Source: an uncultured Allobaculum sp. (GTDB lineage: Bacteria > Bacillota_I > Bacilli_A > Erysipelotrichales > Erysipelotrichaceae). Taken from it: DNA of 6,680 bases. Positions 1-6,275 of the stretch are shown in pieces. Where the stretch lies: contig CAJTLE010000140.1 of NCBI GenBank assembly GCA_910577085.1, positions 1 to 6,680 on the forward strand. The letters run 5' to 3'. The position numbers and the translations under genes were made by a program. Position 1 is the first letter of the stretch. Each line of letters starts with the position of its first letter. The notes beneath the pieces were generated by a model. The model was given only the letters and a program-made list of their open reading frames with translations, was not told where the DNA came from and searched no databases.

Positions 1-1
1 A

Positions 2-109
2 GTATGGTGACGCTAGCCAATGGGTCACACCTGTTCCCATCTCGAACACAGAAGTTAAGCCATTGAACGCCGACGATAGTGTAAAAGCGAAAATAGGAAG
101 TCGCCAGAC
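2..109 (+). rRNA. rrf: 5S ribosomal RNA (short form)
   Basis: This is the 5S rRNA of the large ribosomal subunit and the last gene of an rRNA operon that lies mostly to the left of the window. The diagnostic core is present: GGTCACACCTGTTCCCAT near 24-40, then CGAACACAGAAGTTAAGC (43-60), then GCCGACGATAGT. The ends pair as helix I: GTATGGTGAC (2-11) with GTCGCCAGAC (100-109), with one mismatch and one G-U pair. At about 108 nt it is shorter than the 115-117 nt usual in Bacillota. The missing bases fall in the helix IV region (about 80-97), where the usual G-rich/C-rich arm is replaced by a small A-rich one. Short 5S molecules of this kind are known from Mollicutes and their Erysipelotrichales relatives. 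The exact mature ends are estimated from the helix. Confidence 0.95.
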
Positions 110-116
110 AAAGTAA

Positions 117-158
117 AGCCCTGGAGGGTATGAGAAATCATATCTTCCAGGGCTTTTT
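117..158 (+). terminator. Intrinsic terminator of the rRNA operon
   Basis: A 17-bp stem with two G-U pairs, AGCCCTGGAGGGTATGA (117-133) against TCATATCTTCCAGGGCT (138-154), closes on a GAAA tetraloop (134-137) and runs into TTTTT (154-158). It starts 7 nt after the 5S 3' end, so it ends the rRNA operon. Read on the - strand the same stem is followed by a weaker T-rich run. It may therefore also stop transcripts of the converging SDR-like gene, whose stop codon is 39 nt away; that second role is inferred. Confidence 0.93.
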
Positions 159-196
159 GCGTATTGAAGAATTAAAAATAAATGACTTTGAAAAAA

Positions 197-844
197 CTAA
201 TGGGCAGCAGGAATCTTTGCGAGTGCTTCCTGAATTGGCGTTGTGCCATTTTTAACCATGATCAGCTGATGATAGGTGTTTTTCATGGTCAGGACGTCCG
301 TCAGCACATGGGCAATATTTGGAATGGCAACAGGACCTTCGTGTTCCGGATCAATTTCAATCAATCCCGTTTCTGGTTCTTCGCGCAGAAGACCGGCCTG
401 AATGATCGTCCAGTCCAGATCTGTATTCTTTTCCAGCCAGGAGTCCGCAAAGAATTTTGCGATATTGTAATCCGTAATGTCCTTGATGCCCGGTTCATTC
501 CATTTTTCTGGTTCGAGCGCAAACATGGAACTGAGCATGATGAACCGGTTGATTTTCTGCTTTTGTGCAGCCATCATCAGTTTAACCGCTCCAAATGCAT
601 CGGTCTGAAGCAGATCAGTTCCTCGTGAGCCGGCTAAAAAGTAGATGGCATCACATCCAGCGATGATTTTTTCGAGATCTTCAACACTGGCATGCAGATC
701 CATGACAACTGGTTTGAAAGATGGGGTTTCCTGTAAGGATTCAGGATGACGGCATCCGGCTACGACCGTGTTTCCTTCGGCCAGTAAATCATCGATAACA
801 TAATGAGCAACGCGTCCGGTTGCTCCTGCAATGAAGACTTTCAT
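197..844 (-). CDS. NmrA/atypical-SDR NAD(P)-binding protein
   Basis: This is a 215-residue cytosolic Rossmann-fold protein of the atypical short-chain dehydrogenase / NmrA-like group. Residues 1-13 give the first beta strand and nucleotide-binding loop (MKVFIAGATGRVA, the family GATGxxG with the last Gly replaced by Ala). A serine pair lies in FIMLSSM (S105/S106), and Y126-N-I-A-K130 matches the SDR YxxxK motif. The following TDLDWTIIQAGLL (141-153) is the usual conserved stretch of this family. Such proteins are either NAD(P)H-dependent reductases or redox-sensing binders, and the substrate is not deducible. The start is ATG at 844, with GGAGGAA (852-858) 7 nt upstream; an in-frame TTG at 847 sits too close to that site. 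It lies 194 nt after the ATPase gene with no clear terminator between, so it may be read through from the efflux operon or have its own promoter. Its stop (TAG) faces the rRNA terminator. Confidence 0.9.
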   Translation of the reverse strand: MKVFIAGATGRVAHYVIDDLLAEGNTVVAGCRHPESLQETPSFKPVVMDLHASVEDLEKIIAGCDAIYFLAGSRGTDLLQTDAFGAVKLMMAAQKQKINRFIMLSSMFALEPEKWNEPGIKDITDYNIAKFFADSWLEKNTDLDWTIIQAGLLREEPETGLIEIDPEHEGPVAIPNIAHVLTDVLTMKNTYHQLIMVKNGTTPIQEALAKIPAAH

Positions 845-855
845 CAAAAAATTCC

Positions 856-906
856 TCCAATCTGACAGGGTTCAGCCCCATCATAAAAGGAAAGCCACAG
901 ATTGGA
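856..906 (-). promoter_or_regulatory. Leader of the SDR-like gene: inverted repeat around a possible promoter
   Basis: On the - strand, TCCAATCTG (906-898) and CAGATTGGA (864-856) form a perfect 9-bp inverted repeat with 33 nt between the arms. The proximal arm includes the first three bases of the Shine-Dalgarno GGAGGAA. A possible -10, TATGAT (885-880), lies between the arms, but no convincing -35 is visible 16-18 nt upstream. Each arm is also followed or preceded by a GACAGGG direct repeat (+ strand 864-870 and 905-911). This may be an operator pair or an RNA hairpin; neither is proven. Confidence 0.35.
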
Positions 907-1038
907 CAGGGAAACAACTGTAAGAAGACTACCTCGATGGACTGAGTTCGTCGATCACCCAATCCCTTTCATTGAAGAATGTCAGGAATGGATGCAGCTG
1001 CGTTATTTTGGGTGCATTTCAGATTTTCCGGTTTTGAG

Positions 1039-1824
1039 TTACCAGCCCATGCTCTGCAGCCATGTTGAAACCTGTTCCTCTCTGGCTCTCTCATCGCTTT
1101 CCTTAAATTTTCCCAGCTTCAGTTCCCCCTGAATCTGACCATCGAGCAGATACAGAATTCGATCACACTGGCTGGCGACTTTGCGATCATGGGTGACCAG
1201 CAAAATGGTCATTCCTTGTCGGTTCAGGGTGTTGAGGACATGAAGAACATCCTGGGCAGCGGCCTTGTTTAAAGCTCCCGTTGGTTCATCGGCTAATAAT
1301 AATCGCGGCTGATTCATCAATGCCCGGACAATGCAGGCCCGCTGCAGCTGTCCGCCGGAGACTTCATTGATCTTACGGTCTGCCAGATCTGCAATTTCCA
1401 GCTGGTTCATGAAGAGACTTGCCTGTTTCTGATAATAGTCGCGTCGTTTTTTACGGCTGGTGAATGGCTTGTTGGTGTCGGGATCGATTTGTTTGCGCAT
1501 TGGTGTTTCCAGAACCGGAAGCAGAATGTTATCCAGAAGATTGAGTCTGGCCATCATATTCATATTCTGAAAGACAAATCCCATCTGATGAAGACGTAGA
1601 CTGGCCCGCTTGTCTTCGGTGAGCTCAACAAGGTCATGATCATCAAAAACAAGATGGCCCTGATCTGCTTTTTCCATTCCGGCTATGACATAAAGCAGAG
1701 TGGATTTTCCTGAGCCTGAAGGGCCCATGATGGCAAGCATCTCCTGGTCAGCCAGTTCAAAGCTGACGTTATGTAAAATATCGCGCAAACACAGATCATT
1801 GACCTGTAAGACGGACTGGTTCAT
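1039..1824 (-). CDS. ABC transporter ATP-binding protein, MacB/LolD type
   Basis: This is a 261-residue cytoplasmic ATPase that would power the FtsX-type permease encoded just upstream. All nucleotide-binding motifs are intact: Walker A GPSGSGKS (34-41), Q-loop Q86 in FVFQN, signature VSGGQLQR (155-162), Walker B LLLADEP with catalytic E180, D-loop GALN (183-186, Asn in place of the usual Asp) and switch His H212 in VTHD. A charged stretch, about 109-131, rich in Lys and Arg (KPFTSRKKRRDYY), lengthens the helical subdomain between Q-loop and signature. The start is ATG 1824, preceded 7 nt upstream by AAAGGAA (1832-1838); a longer in-frame start at 1842 has no ribosome binding site. The family exports or extracts peptides, antibiotics or lipoproteins using mechanotransmission, and the substrate here is unknown. 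It is the last member of the MFS-permease-sORF-ATPase block. Confidence 0.95.
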   Translation of the reverse strand: MNQSVLQVNDLCLRDILHNVSFELADQEMLAIMGPSGSGKSTLLYVIAGMEKADQGHLVFDDHDLVELTEDKRASLRLHQMGFVFQNMNMMARLNLLDNILLPVLETPMRKQIDPDTNKPFTSRKKRRDYYQKQASLFMNQLEIADLADRKINEVSGGQLQRACIVRALMNQPRLLLADEPTGALNKAAAQDVLHVLNTLNRQGMTILLVTHDRKVASQCDRILYLLDGQIQGELKLGKFKESDERAREEQVSTWLQSMGW

Positions 1825-1845
1825 CAAAATATTCCTTTCCATATA

Positions 1846-1953
1846 TTAGAAGATCGCTATAGAAGCAGATCTCTGAATCTGCCAGCGAGCTGACTGTTGA
1901 ATCTGTAGTTCGAAATTTTTAATCCGATCTCTTTGTAAATTATTCCCGGCCAT
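1846..1953 (-). CDS. Probable 35-residue small protein between permease and ATPase genes
   Basis: I do not recognise this protein. It starts at ATG 1953 inside the permease 3' end (14-nt overlap) and ends at TAA (1846-1848), 21 nt before the ATPase start. AGGAG (1961-1965) lies 7 nt upstream of the ATG, the same spacing seen for the neighbouring genes. If real, it fills the only sizeable gap in an otherwise packed operon and would be translationally coupled to the permease. The peptide begins MAGNNLQRDRIKNF, is rich in Gln and Arg (net charge about +3), has no membrane segment or signal peptide, and ends AIF. It contains an imperfect repeat, LQIQQSA (16-22) and WQIQRSA (24-30). The reading frame is the same as that of the ATPase, so a degenerate N-terminal extension of the ATPase is the main alternative; a chance open frame is the other. 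The hydrophobic spacing could allow an amphipathic helix, which is inference. Confidence 0.5.
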   Translation of the reverse strand: MAGNNLQRDRIKNFELQIQQSARWQIQRSASIAIF

Positions 1954-4186
1954 GACAGCACTCCTGTGGTTGAATGCCGGTAATGGGCTGGAAGGCCAAA
2001 AGCAGGGCGATCACTCCAAGACCAAAGAGAATCAAAAAGACGAGGCCGTTAAATGGCCAGTTGATCGTAAAATTGAATCCGCAAGCTCCAAGTCCGGCAA
2101 GAATCTGCCCGCAGATTAGCTGGCCTCCAAAATCTCCAGTCAGGATCCCAGCACCCAGACCAAGCCCAACAGTAAGCAGAGCTGGTTTGAATTCGGAGAG
2201 AATCAGGTGTCTGGAACTCAGTCCAAAGGCTTTCTGAAGGGAGAGTTCGTAGCGGCTTCTTTCAACGAGCAGCCGCATGAACAAAAACAGAACCACAAAC
2301 AGGACGATAGCCGAAAGAACCATAGCCATACGTAATGCAAGCTGAAGCTGGCTTAGAGTCTGTGAGTAAGTGGACTGAATGTAGTCCTGCAGATCGATGA
2401 CATCATATCCTTCACTTTGATAGCGGCTCATCCAGTCTTTGACAGATGTATCTGGATTTAATGTGACATATCCAACACTCCAGATGATCGGCAGACTGGA
2501 ATCTTCGGCTCTGGTTTTTGCGGTTTTTCCGCCATTGGTCACATCCGCATAGATTCCACAGACTTCCATGGTTTTCCTTTCACCATTCCAGTCGATTTGC
2601 AGAGTTGATCCAACATCCAGCCTCAGTGCCTGGGCATTCAAGGAAGAAAGAGCGATTTCCTGATCATTCTCTGGTGCATGGCCTTTAGCATACTGAACAG
2701 GGAAAACGGAATGATCCCCCTGTTCAACGAGAAGCGAAACTGTTGATCCATCTTTGGTGATTGCATTCATTCTTCTGGTTTCCAGCAGACAGAACCGGCT
2801 GACTTCTGGATCATTTTGAAGCTGGGTTCGCAGGGAGGAGAATTGATCGGTCAGCGTAGAATCCATCTTTGAATTCTGACGCAGATCGATGCGGATCTGG
2901 CTTTGACCAATGCCCATATAGCGCACAAACCCAGGATCTTCCAGGGTGGTGTAGAGGTTGAGAGGAACACAGACCAGAAAAGCGCAGCATCCGCAAAGTA
3001 AGCCAACCAGAAGGGTCTGCTGCAGACGGGATTTGGGTCTGTCGTTTTCAAAGAGTGCCTGCAGAGCGCTGAGTCGATCCATCTTCTTTAAAGAAATCCA
3101 TAAGGAACAAAGAATAATCACTTCTGGAATCAAAGCACCAATCACGGCCCAGAACAGACTGAACTGCACCTGGAGTCCTTTTCCATATAATTCCTGCAGC
3201 TGTCTGAGCATTGTGGAAGAACAGGCCAGAGCCACAAAGATTCCAATGACAAAGGCCATAAGGCTGAAGAGGATATATTTCTTAAAAAAGCGCATCTGTA
3301 TCTGTCGTCGGCTGATGCCCAAAGCTTTCATGAGTCCGATTTCCTTTCGATCCTGTGTCAGCTGTATGGAAAGGATGAAATGAACACAGATCAGGGCAAT
3401 GAGCAGGACAACGATACTGATCAAAAGCAGAACCAGAACTGTTGTTCCATCACTAATGGCGTTGATCAATGTGATCAAGGGTCCGGTGATCATCGGTCCA
3501 TTTGCGGGAAGGACAGCCTGCTCATACGCCTGGGCCAGCGCGTTAGGATCCCCGCCTTCTTTGAGCCGGTATTCAATGAGCCACTCGACCTCACCGTCTG
3601 GTTTGAGCTTTTCATAGTCCTCCGGGCTTACAAGAAATCGTTTGGAAGAAGACATCATGGAATTCATCTGAACATCCTGAACAAATCCAGCCAGAATAAG
3701 TGGCTGGCCGGCAAGCGTGATCGGAAGTCCAGGTTCCAGCTGGTACAGCGCTTTATAACTGCTTGGCAGATAGATTTCGCCAGGTTTTACTTCCGGCTTC
3801 TGGCCATTGTCATCGAGCAGGAAGTCAAAGGCTTCGTTTTGCGTCACGACGCCATGATCCTGGTTGCTGGCAGCAAGATTCTGACCATTGAGAACGACTT
3901 CATCGCTGGCCAGATTCAAAAAGGGCGAGATCTGCAAGCTTTCAATTTCCGGATGATCAGCCGCAAAGGCTTCAAGTTTCTGGAAATTAACCTCGCCGGT
4001 ATGCATCTGTAAAAGATCTGGTCCTTTGGCCAGGGTGTTCAGCTGGCTGATCGAGTTGATCAGACTGGCGCCGCTTAATAACGTCAAGGCAAGTAGCGCA
4101 CTGGCGGCACTGAGTAGAATTACGGTTCCAACGGATAACAACCATCCAGAAGAAGAGCGGGAATGCTGAAACGAAGATGAGTTCAT
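1940..4186 (-). CDS. Duplicated FtsX/MacB-type ABC transporter permease
   Basis: This is a 748-residue membrane permease built as two tandem MacB-like units. Unit 1 has TM1 (about 15-40), an extracytoplasmic domain (about 41-243), TM2 (about 247-274) and TM3 (about 304-323), then TM4 (about 342-366). Unit 2 has TM5 (about 391-412), a second extracytoplasmic domain (about 415-612), and TM6-8 (about 616-640, 667-700, 711-733). After TM2 and TM6 comes the cytoplasmic coupling segment typical of FtsX folds: KEIGLMKALGISRRQI (281-296) and RYELSLQKAFGLSSRHL (645-661). GHAPENDQEIALS (502-514) matches the MacB core motif. As both halves are in one chain, one copy should pair with two ATPase subunits. 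The start ATG (4186) overlaps the MFS stop as ATGA, with GGAG (4194-4197) 7 nt upstream. The substrate is unknown; the family exports peptides, antibiotics or lipoproteins. There is no signal of truncation. Confidence 0.93.
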   Translation of the reverse strand: MNSSSFQHSRSSSGWLLSVGTVILLSAASALLALTLLSGASLINSISQLNTLAKGPDLLQMHTGEVNFQKLEAFAADHPEIESLQISPFLNLASDEVVLNGQNLAASNQDHGVVTQNEAFDFLLDDNGQKPEVKPGEIYLPSSYKALYQLEPGLPITLAGQPLILAGFVQDVQMNSMMSSSKRFLVSPEDYEKLKPDGEVEWLIEYRLKEGGDPNALAQAYEQAVLPANGPMITGPLITLINAISDGTTVLVLLLISIVVLLIALICVHFILSIQLTQDRKEIGLMKALGISRRQIQMRFFKKYILFSLMAFVIGIFVALACSSTMLRQLQELYGKGLQVQFSLFWAVIGALIPEVIILCSLWISLKKMDRLSALQALFENDRPKSRLQQTLLVGLLCGCCAFLVCVPLNLYTTLEDPGFVRYMGIGQSQIRIDLRQNSKMDSTLTDQFSSLRTQLQNDPEVSRFCLLETRRMNAITKDGSTVSLLVEQGDHSVFPVQYAKGHAPENDQEIALSSLNAQALRLDVGSTLQIDWNGERKTMEVCGIYADVTNGGKTAKTRAEDSSLPIIWSVGYVTLNPDTSVKDWMSRYQSEGYDVIDLQDYIQSTYSQTLSQLQLALRMAMVLSAIVLFVVLFLFMRLLVERSRYELSLQKAFGLSSRHLILSEFKPALLTVGLGLGAGILTGDFGGQLICGQILAGLGACGFNFTINWPFNGLVFLILFGLGVIALLLAFQPITGIQPQECCHGRE

Positions 4187-5442
4187 ATACTTTCTCCAAT
4201 CAAAGAAGCAGGTTCTGTTTCAAGAGAGCGAATGGATCGTATCTGGTACACCACCACCGCAATCAGAGCGCAAAGAATCCCACTGATCACAATCAGATAA
4301 CCGGATCCCTGACCAACCGAACAATGGAAAAGACCGGCCAGAGCGTCAGCTCCCAATCCACTCAATCCATAGGCAAGCACATAGCCAAGCTGGGAAATGA
4401 AACCCACCAGTCCCCAGATCCGTCCCTGCATTTTGTCTTCGACCCGCAGACGGACCAGATAATCCAGAGCGGTATTCGCAAACGGCAGGCATGCAAAGAA
4501 GATAAATCCCGTTATGGCAAGATATACTCCCGAACTGAAGCCAAACAAAACCATTGCCAGACCAGCCACAAACAGAGATCCACTTAATACCGCTGCATAA
4601 TGAGATGCAATTCCTTTTACACCCAGATACAGACCACTTACTAACATGCCCATTGCACTGACGGTTTCAATCCAGGCCAGGGTTGTACTGGAAGCCTGAT
4701 CGAGAATGAATGGCTGACAAAGGACCTGAATCACGCCCATGAAGAAAGTCAGGCAGGCGGTCAATTCTAACAGGTGCAAAAGACCAGGTTGTTTTTGGAG
4801 AATCTTCCAGCTCTCTTTCAGATCTTCCATAAAATGATGGCTGGATTCATCGCTGGAAACTGGACTGGATACTTTCTGCCTGATGAATGCTGCACAAAGA
4901 ACAGTCGGAAAGAAGGTCAGGGCATCCAGCAGCAAAATCAGCTCAATTCCTCCATGAACCAACAGCCAACCCGCAAGAAGTGGAGAAATCAGATATCTTG
5001 TCGAACTAGCCAGTGAAACCAGTCCACTTGCTTTGGCATAATCTTCCGGTGTTAAAAGATCGGTAATTGTCGCCTTAAAAGCGGGTTCCAGCAAGGCTGA
5101 AAACAGAGAACTGATAAATACTCCCAGGCAGATCTGCCAAAGACTGACCTGACCCTGATTCAGGCAAAACCAGATATAGACAATGCCCAATGCGGAAAGT
5201 CCATCGCCAAGCATCATCAAAAGCCGGCGGTCAAACCGATCCGCCAGCCATCCGGCAGGAACACTTCCAAGCAGAGTCGGAAGAAAAGCGGCCAGGGAAA
5301 TCAGAGCCGTCGCATTGGCACTGCCGGTCAGCTGGAAGACATAGACAGTCAGACCAAAACTGGTCAGCCCGCTGCCAATTCCAGAAATCATCTCGCCGCC
5401 CCAAAGCAGAAAGAAGCGACGTCGGTTCTGTTGGATCTCCAT
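4183..5442 (-). CDS. MFS exporter, macrolide/enterobactin-exporter-like
   Basis: This is a 419-residue, probably 12-TM major facilitator protein, likely a proton-driven drug or metabolite exporter in the cytoplasmic membrane. The MFS motif A is clear between TM2 and TM3: GWLADRFDRR (64-73). PAFKATITDLLTPEDYAKASGL (from 120) and RVEDKMQGRIWGL (from 333) match the pattern of the MFS_3/EntS and Mef-like group, in which these positions read P..A....L......A and GR. A polar loop (about 190-215) separates the two six-helix halves. The start is ATG 5442 with AAGGAG (5450-5455) 7 nt upstream. It is the first gene after the TetR operator and promoter, and its stop overlaps the permease start by 4 nt, so the two are translationally coupled. 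Substrate cannot be read from sequence; assignment to a specific drug would be a guess. Confidence 0.92.
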   Translation of the reverse strand: MEIQQNRRRFFLLWGGEMISGIGSGLTSFGLTVYVFQLTGSANATALISLAAFLPTLLGSVPAGWLADRFDRRLLMMLGDGLSALGIVYIWFCLNQGQVSLWQICLGVFISSLFSALLEPAFKATITDLLTPEDYAKASGLVSLASSTRYLISPLLAGWLLVHGGIELILLLDALTFFPTVLCAAFIRQKVSSPVSSDESSHHFMEDLKESWKILQKQPGLLHLLELTACLTFFMGVIQVLCQPFILDQASSTTLAWIETVSAMGMLVSGLYLGVKGIASHYAAVLSGSLFVAGLAMVLFGFSSGVYLAITGFIFFACLPFANTALDYLVRLRVEDKMQGRIWGLVGFISQLGYVLAYGLSGLGADALAGLFHCSVGQGSGYLIVISGILCALIAVVVYQIRSIRSLETEPASLIGESI

Positions 5443-5467
5443 AATTATTCTCCTTTTACATAATCGA

Positions 5468-5491
5468 TTTATAAACCGTCAGTCGGTCGGT
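5468..5491 (-). promoter_or_regulatory. MFS operon promoter (-10) with TetR operator
   Basis: On the - strand, ACCGACCGACTGACGGT (5491-5475) is an imperfect 17-bp palindrome, ending 1 nt before a -10-like TATAAA (5473-5468). It agrees at 13 of 17 positions with the palindrome in front of the tetR gene, sharing ACCGAC...CTG.CGGT. It sits between -10 and the presumed -35, where a bound TetR dimer would block RNA polymerase. No good -35 hexamer lies at 16-18 nt, so the promoter is either weak or differently placed. Expected role: repression of the MFS-permease-sORF-ATPase operon until an inducer binds the repressor. Confidence 0.7.
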
Positions 5492-5499
5492 TATGTTGG

Positions 5500-5524
5500 A
5501 AAAAGAAAAGGAACGATGTTCCTT
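5500..5524 (-). terminator. Intrinsic terminator of the tetR gene
   Basis: On the - strand, AAGGAAC (5524-5518) pairs perfectly with GTTCCTT (5514-5508) across a 3-nt loop, then TTCTTTTT follows (5507-5500). It lies 53 nt after the tetR stop and upstream of the MFS promoter, so it separates tetR transcription from that of the exporter operon. The stem is short (7 bp), so some read-through is plausible. Confidence 0.75.
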
Positions 5525-5577
5525 CTTCGTGTTCTCCATGTCTGACCAGACTGACACTTTGACGAAATGGATCAGAA

Positions 5578-6258
5578 TCAATCTTTTCCATCTTCACCAT
5601 TCTGATCTGCCAGCCTATCGTTGGCTGATGGGGTCTGCGAAAAGATAGGTAAGATCACTTCAGCCATGACGCCAGGTTTGGTTCCAAATAAGCGTTCCAG
5701 ATTGTAGATCAGGGCCTGAATCTGTGTGATGCGCTCCTGCTCACTAACCTCCATCAGGTTATCGAAAGCAGAGGTGGTATAAATCAGAAGCATTTCAACT
5801 GTCTGTTTTGGATAGTCCGTCTGGCAGATTCCATGTGCAATAGCCTCTTTGACAACTTCGGTCACTAGAGGGGTAAGACCAGAGACCAGATGTTCCTGCA
5901 TCTTTTGATGGAGCAGGGCATTTTGCGGCTGATGAACCTGTTCAACAATTTCAAGACCAACTGGATCAGAAACATTCATTGCCTGCATCATTCTGGTCAG
6001 TCGGACCAGTATGGGCAGACTTTGATCGCTGGCAATGGCTTTTGCTTTGGAAAGCAGACGATTTGAGATTCGCTCAATCATCGCATCCAGAATCTCTTCC
6101 TTGGATTTGAAATGGTAGTACAGTGTGCCTCTGGCAATTCCGACTTCCGCAAGCAGATCATTGGTGCTTGTCTGATCAAACCCTTTGGTCCCAAATAATC
6201 GTTCAGCTGCATCAAGAATTTCATTTCTTCGAACGGCCGCTTCTTTCACTGTCCGCAT
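5578..6258 (-). CDS. TetR/AcrR-family transcriptional repressor
   Basis: This is a 226-residue, all-helical dimeric DNA-binding regulator. The N-terminal TetR domain spans about 8-58: NEILDAAERLFGTKGFDQTSTNDLLAEVGIARGTLYYHFKSKEEI in outline, with the helix-turn-helix about 31-50 and recognition helix around ARGTLYYHF (42-50). The rest (about 60-205) is the variable ligand-binding and dimerisation domain, and the last 20 residues are polar and probably disordered. The start is ATG 6258, preceded by AAGGAGG (6268-6274) at 9-nt spacing. It is transcribed toward the exporter operon but ends in its own terminator. Two matched palindromes, in its own leader and in the MFS promoter, indicate autoregulation plus control of the exporters. 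TetR repressors of this kind release DNA on binding the compound that the pump exports; the ligand here is unknown. Confidence 0.95.
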   Translation of the reverse strand: MRTVKEAAVRRNEILDAAERLFGTKGFDQTSTNDLLAEVGIARGTLYYHFKSKEEILDAMIERISNRLLSKAKAIASDQSLPILVRLTRMMQAMNVSDPVGLEIVEQVHQPQNALLHQKMQEHLVSGLTPLVTEVVKEAIAHGICQTDYPKQTVEMLLIYTTSAFDNLMEVSEQERITQIQALIYNLERLFGTKPGVMAEVILPIFSQTPSANDRLADQNGEDGKD

Positions 6259-6275
6259 CCGATCATTCCTCCTTA

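Noticed and set aside
182..628. 148-codon open frame on the + strand across the SDR-like gene
   Set aside because: It is antisense to a gene with intact SDR motifs, has no Shine-Dalgarno, and starts just after the rRNA terminator.
902..1132. 76-codon open frame on the + strand
   Set aside because: It begins with TTG without a ribosome binding site and is antisense to the end of the intact ATPase gene; composition is not protein-like.
1825..1842. Longer start for the ABC ATPase at 1842
   Set aside because: No ribosome binding site precedes it, whereas AAAGGAA is 7 nt before the ATG at 1824, which also gives the usual ABC N-terminus.
3380..4012. Long open frame (210 codons) on the + strand inside the permease
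   Set aside because: It is the antisense of a complete, well-motivated permease gene; such shadows are common with this codon usage, and the peptide has no recognisable domain.
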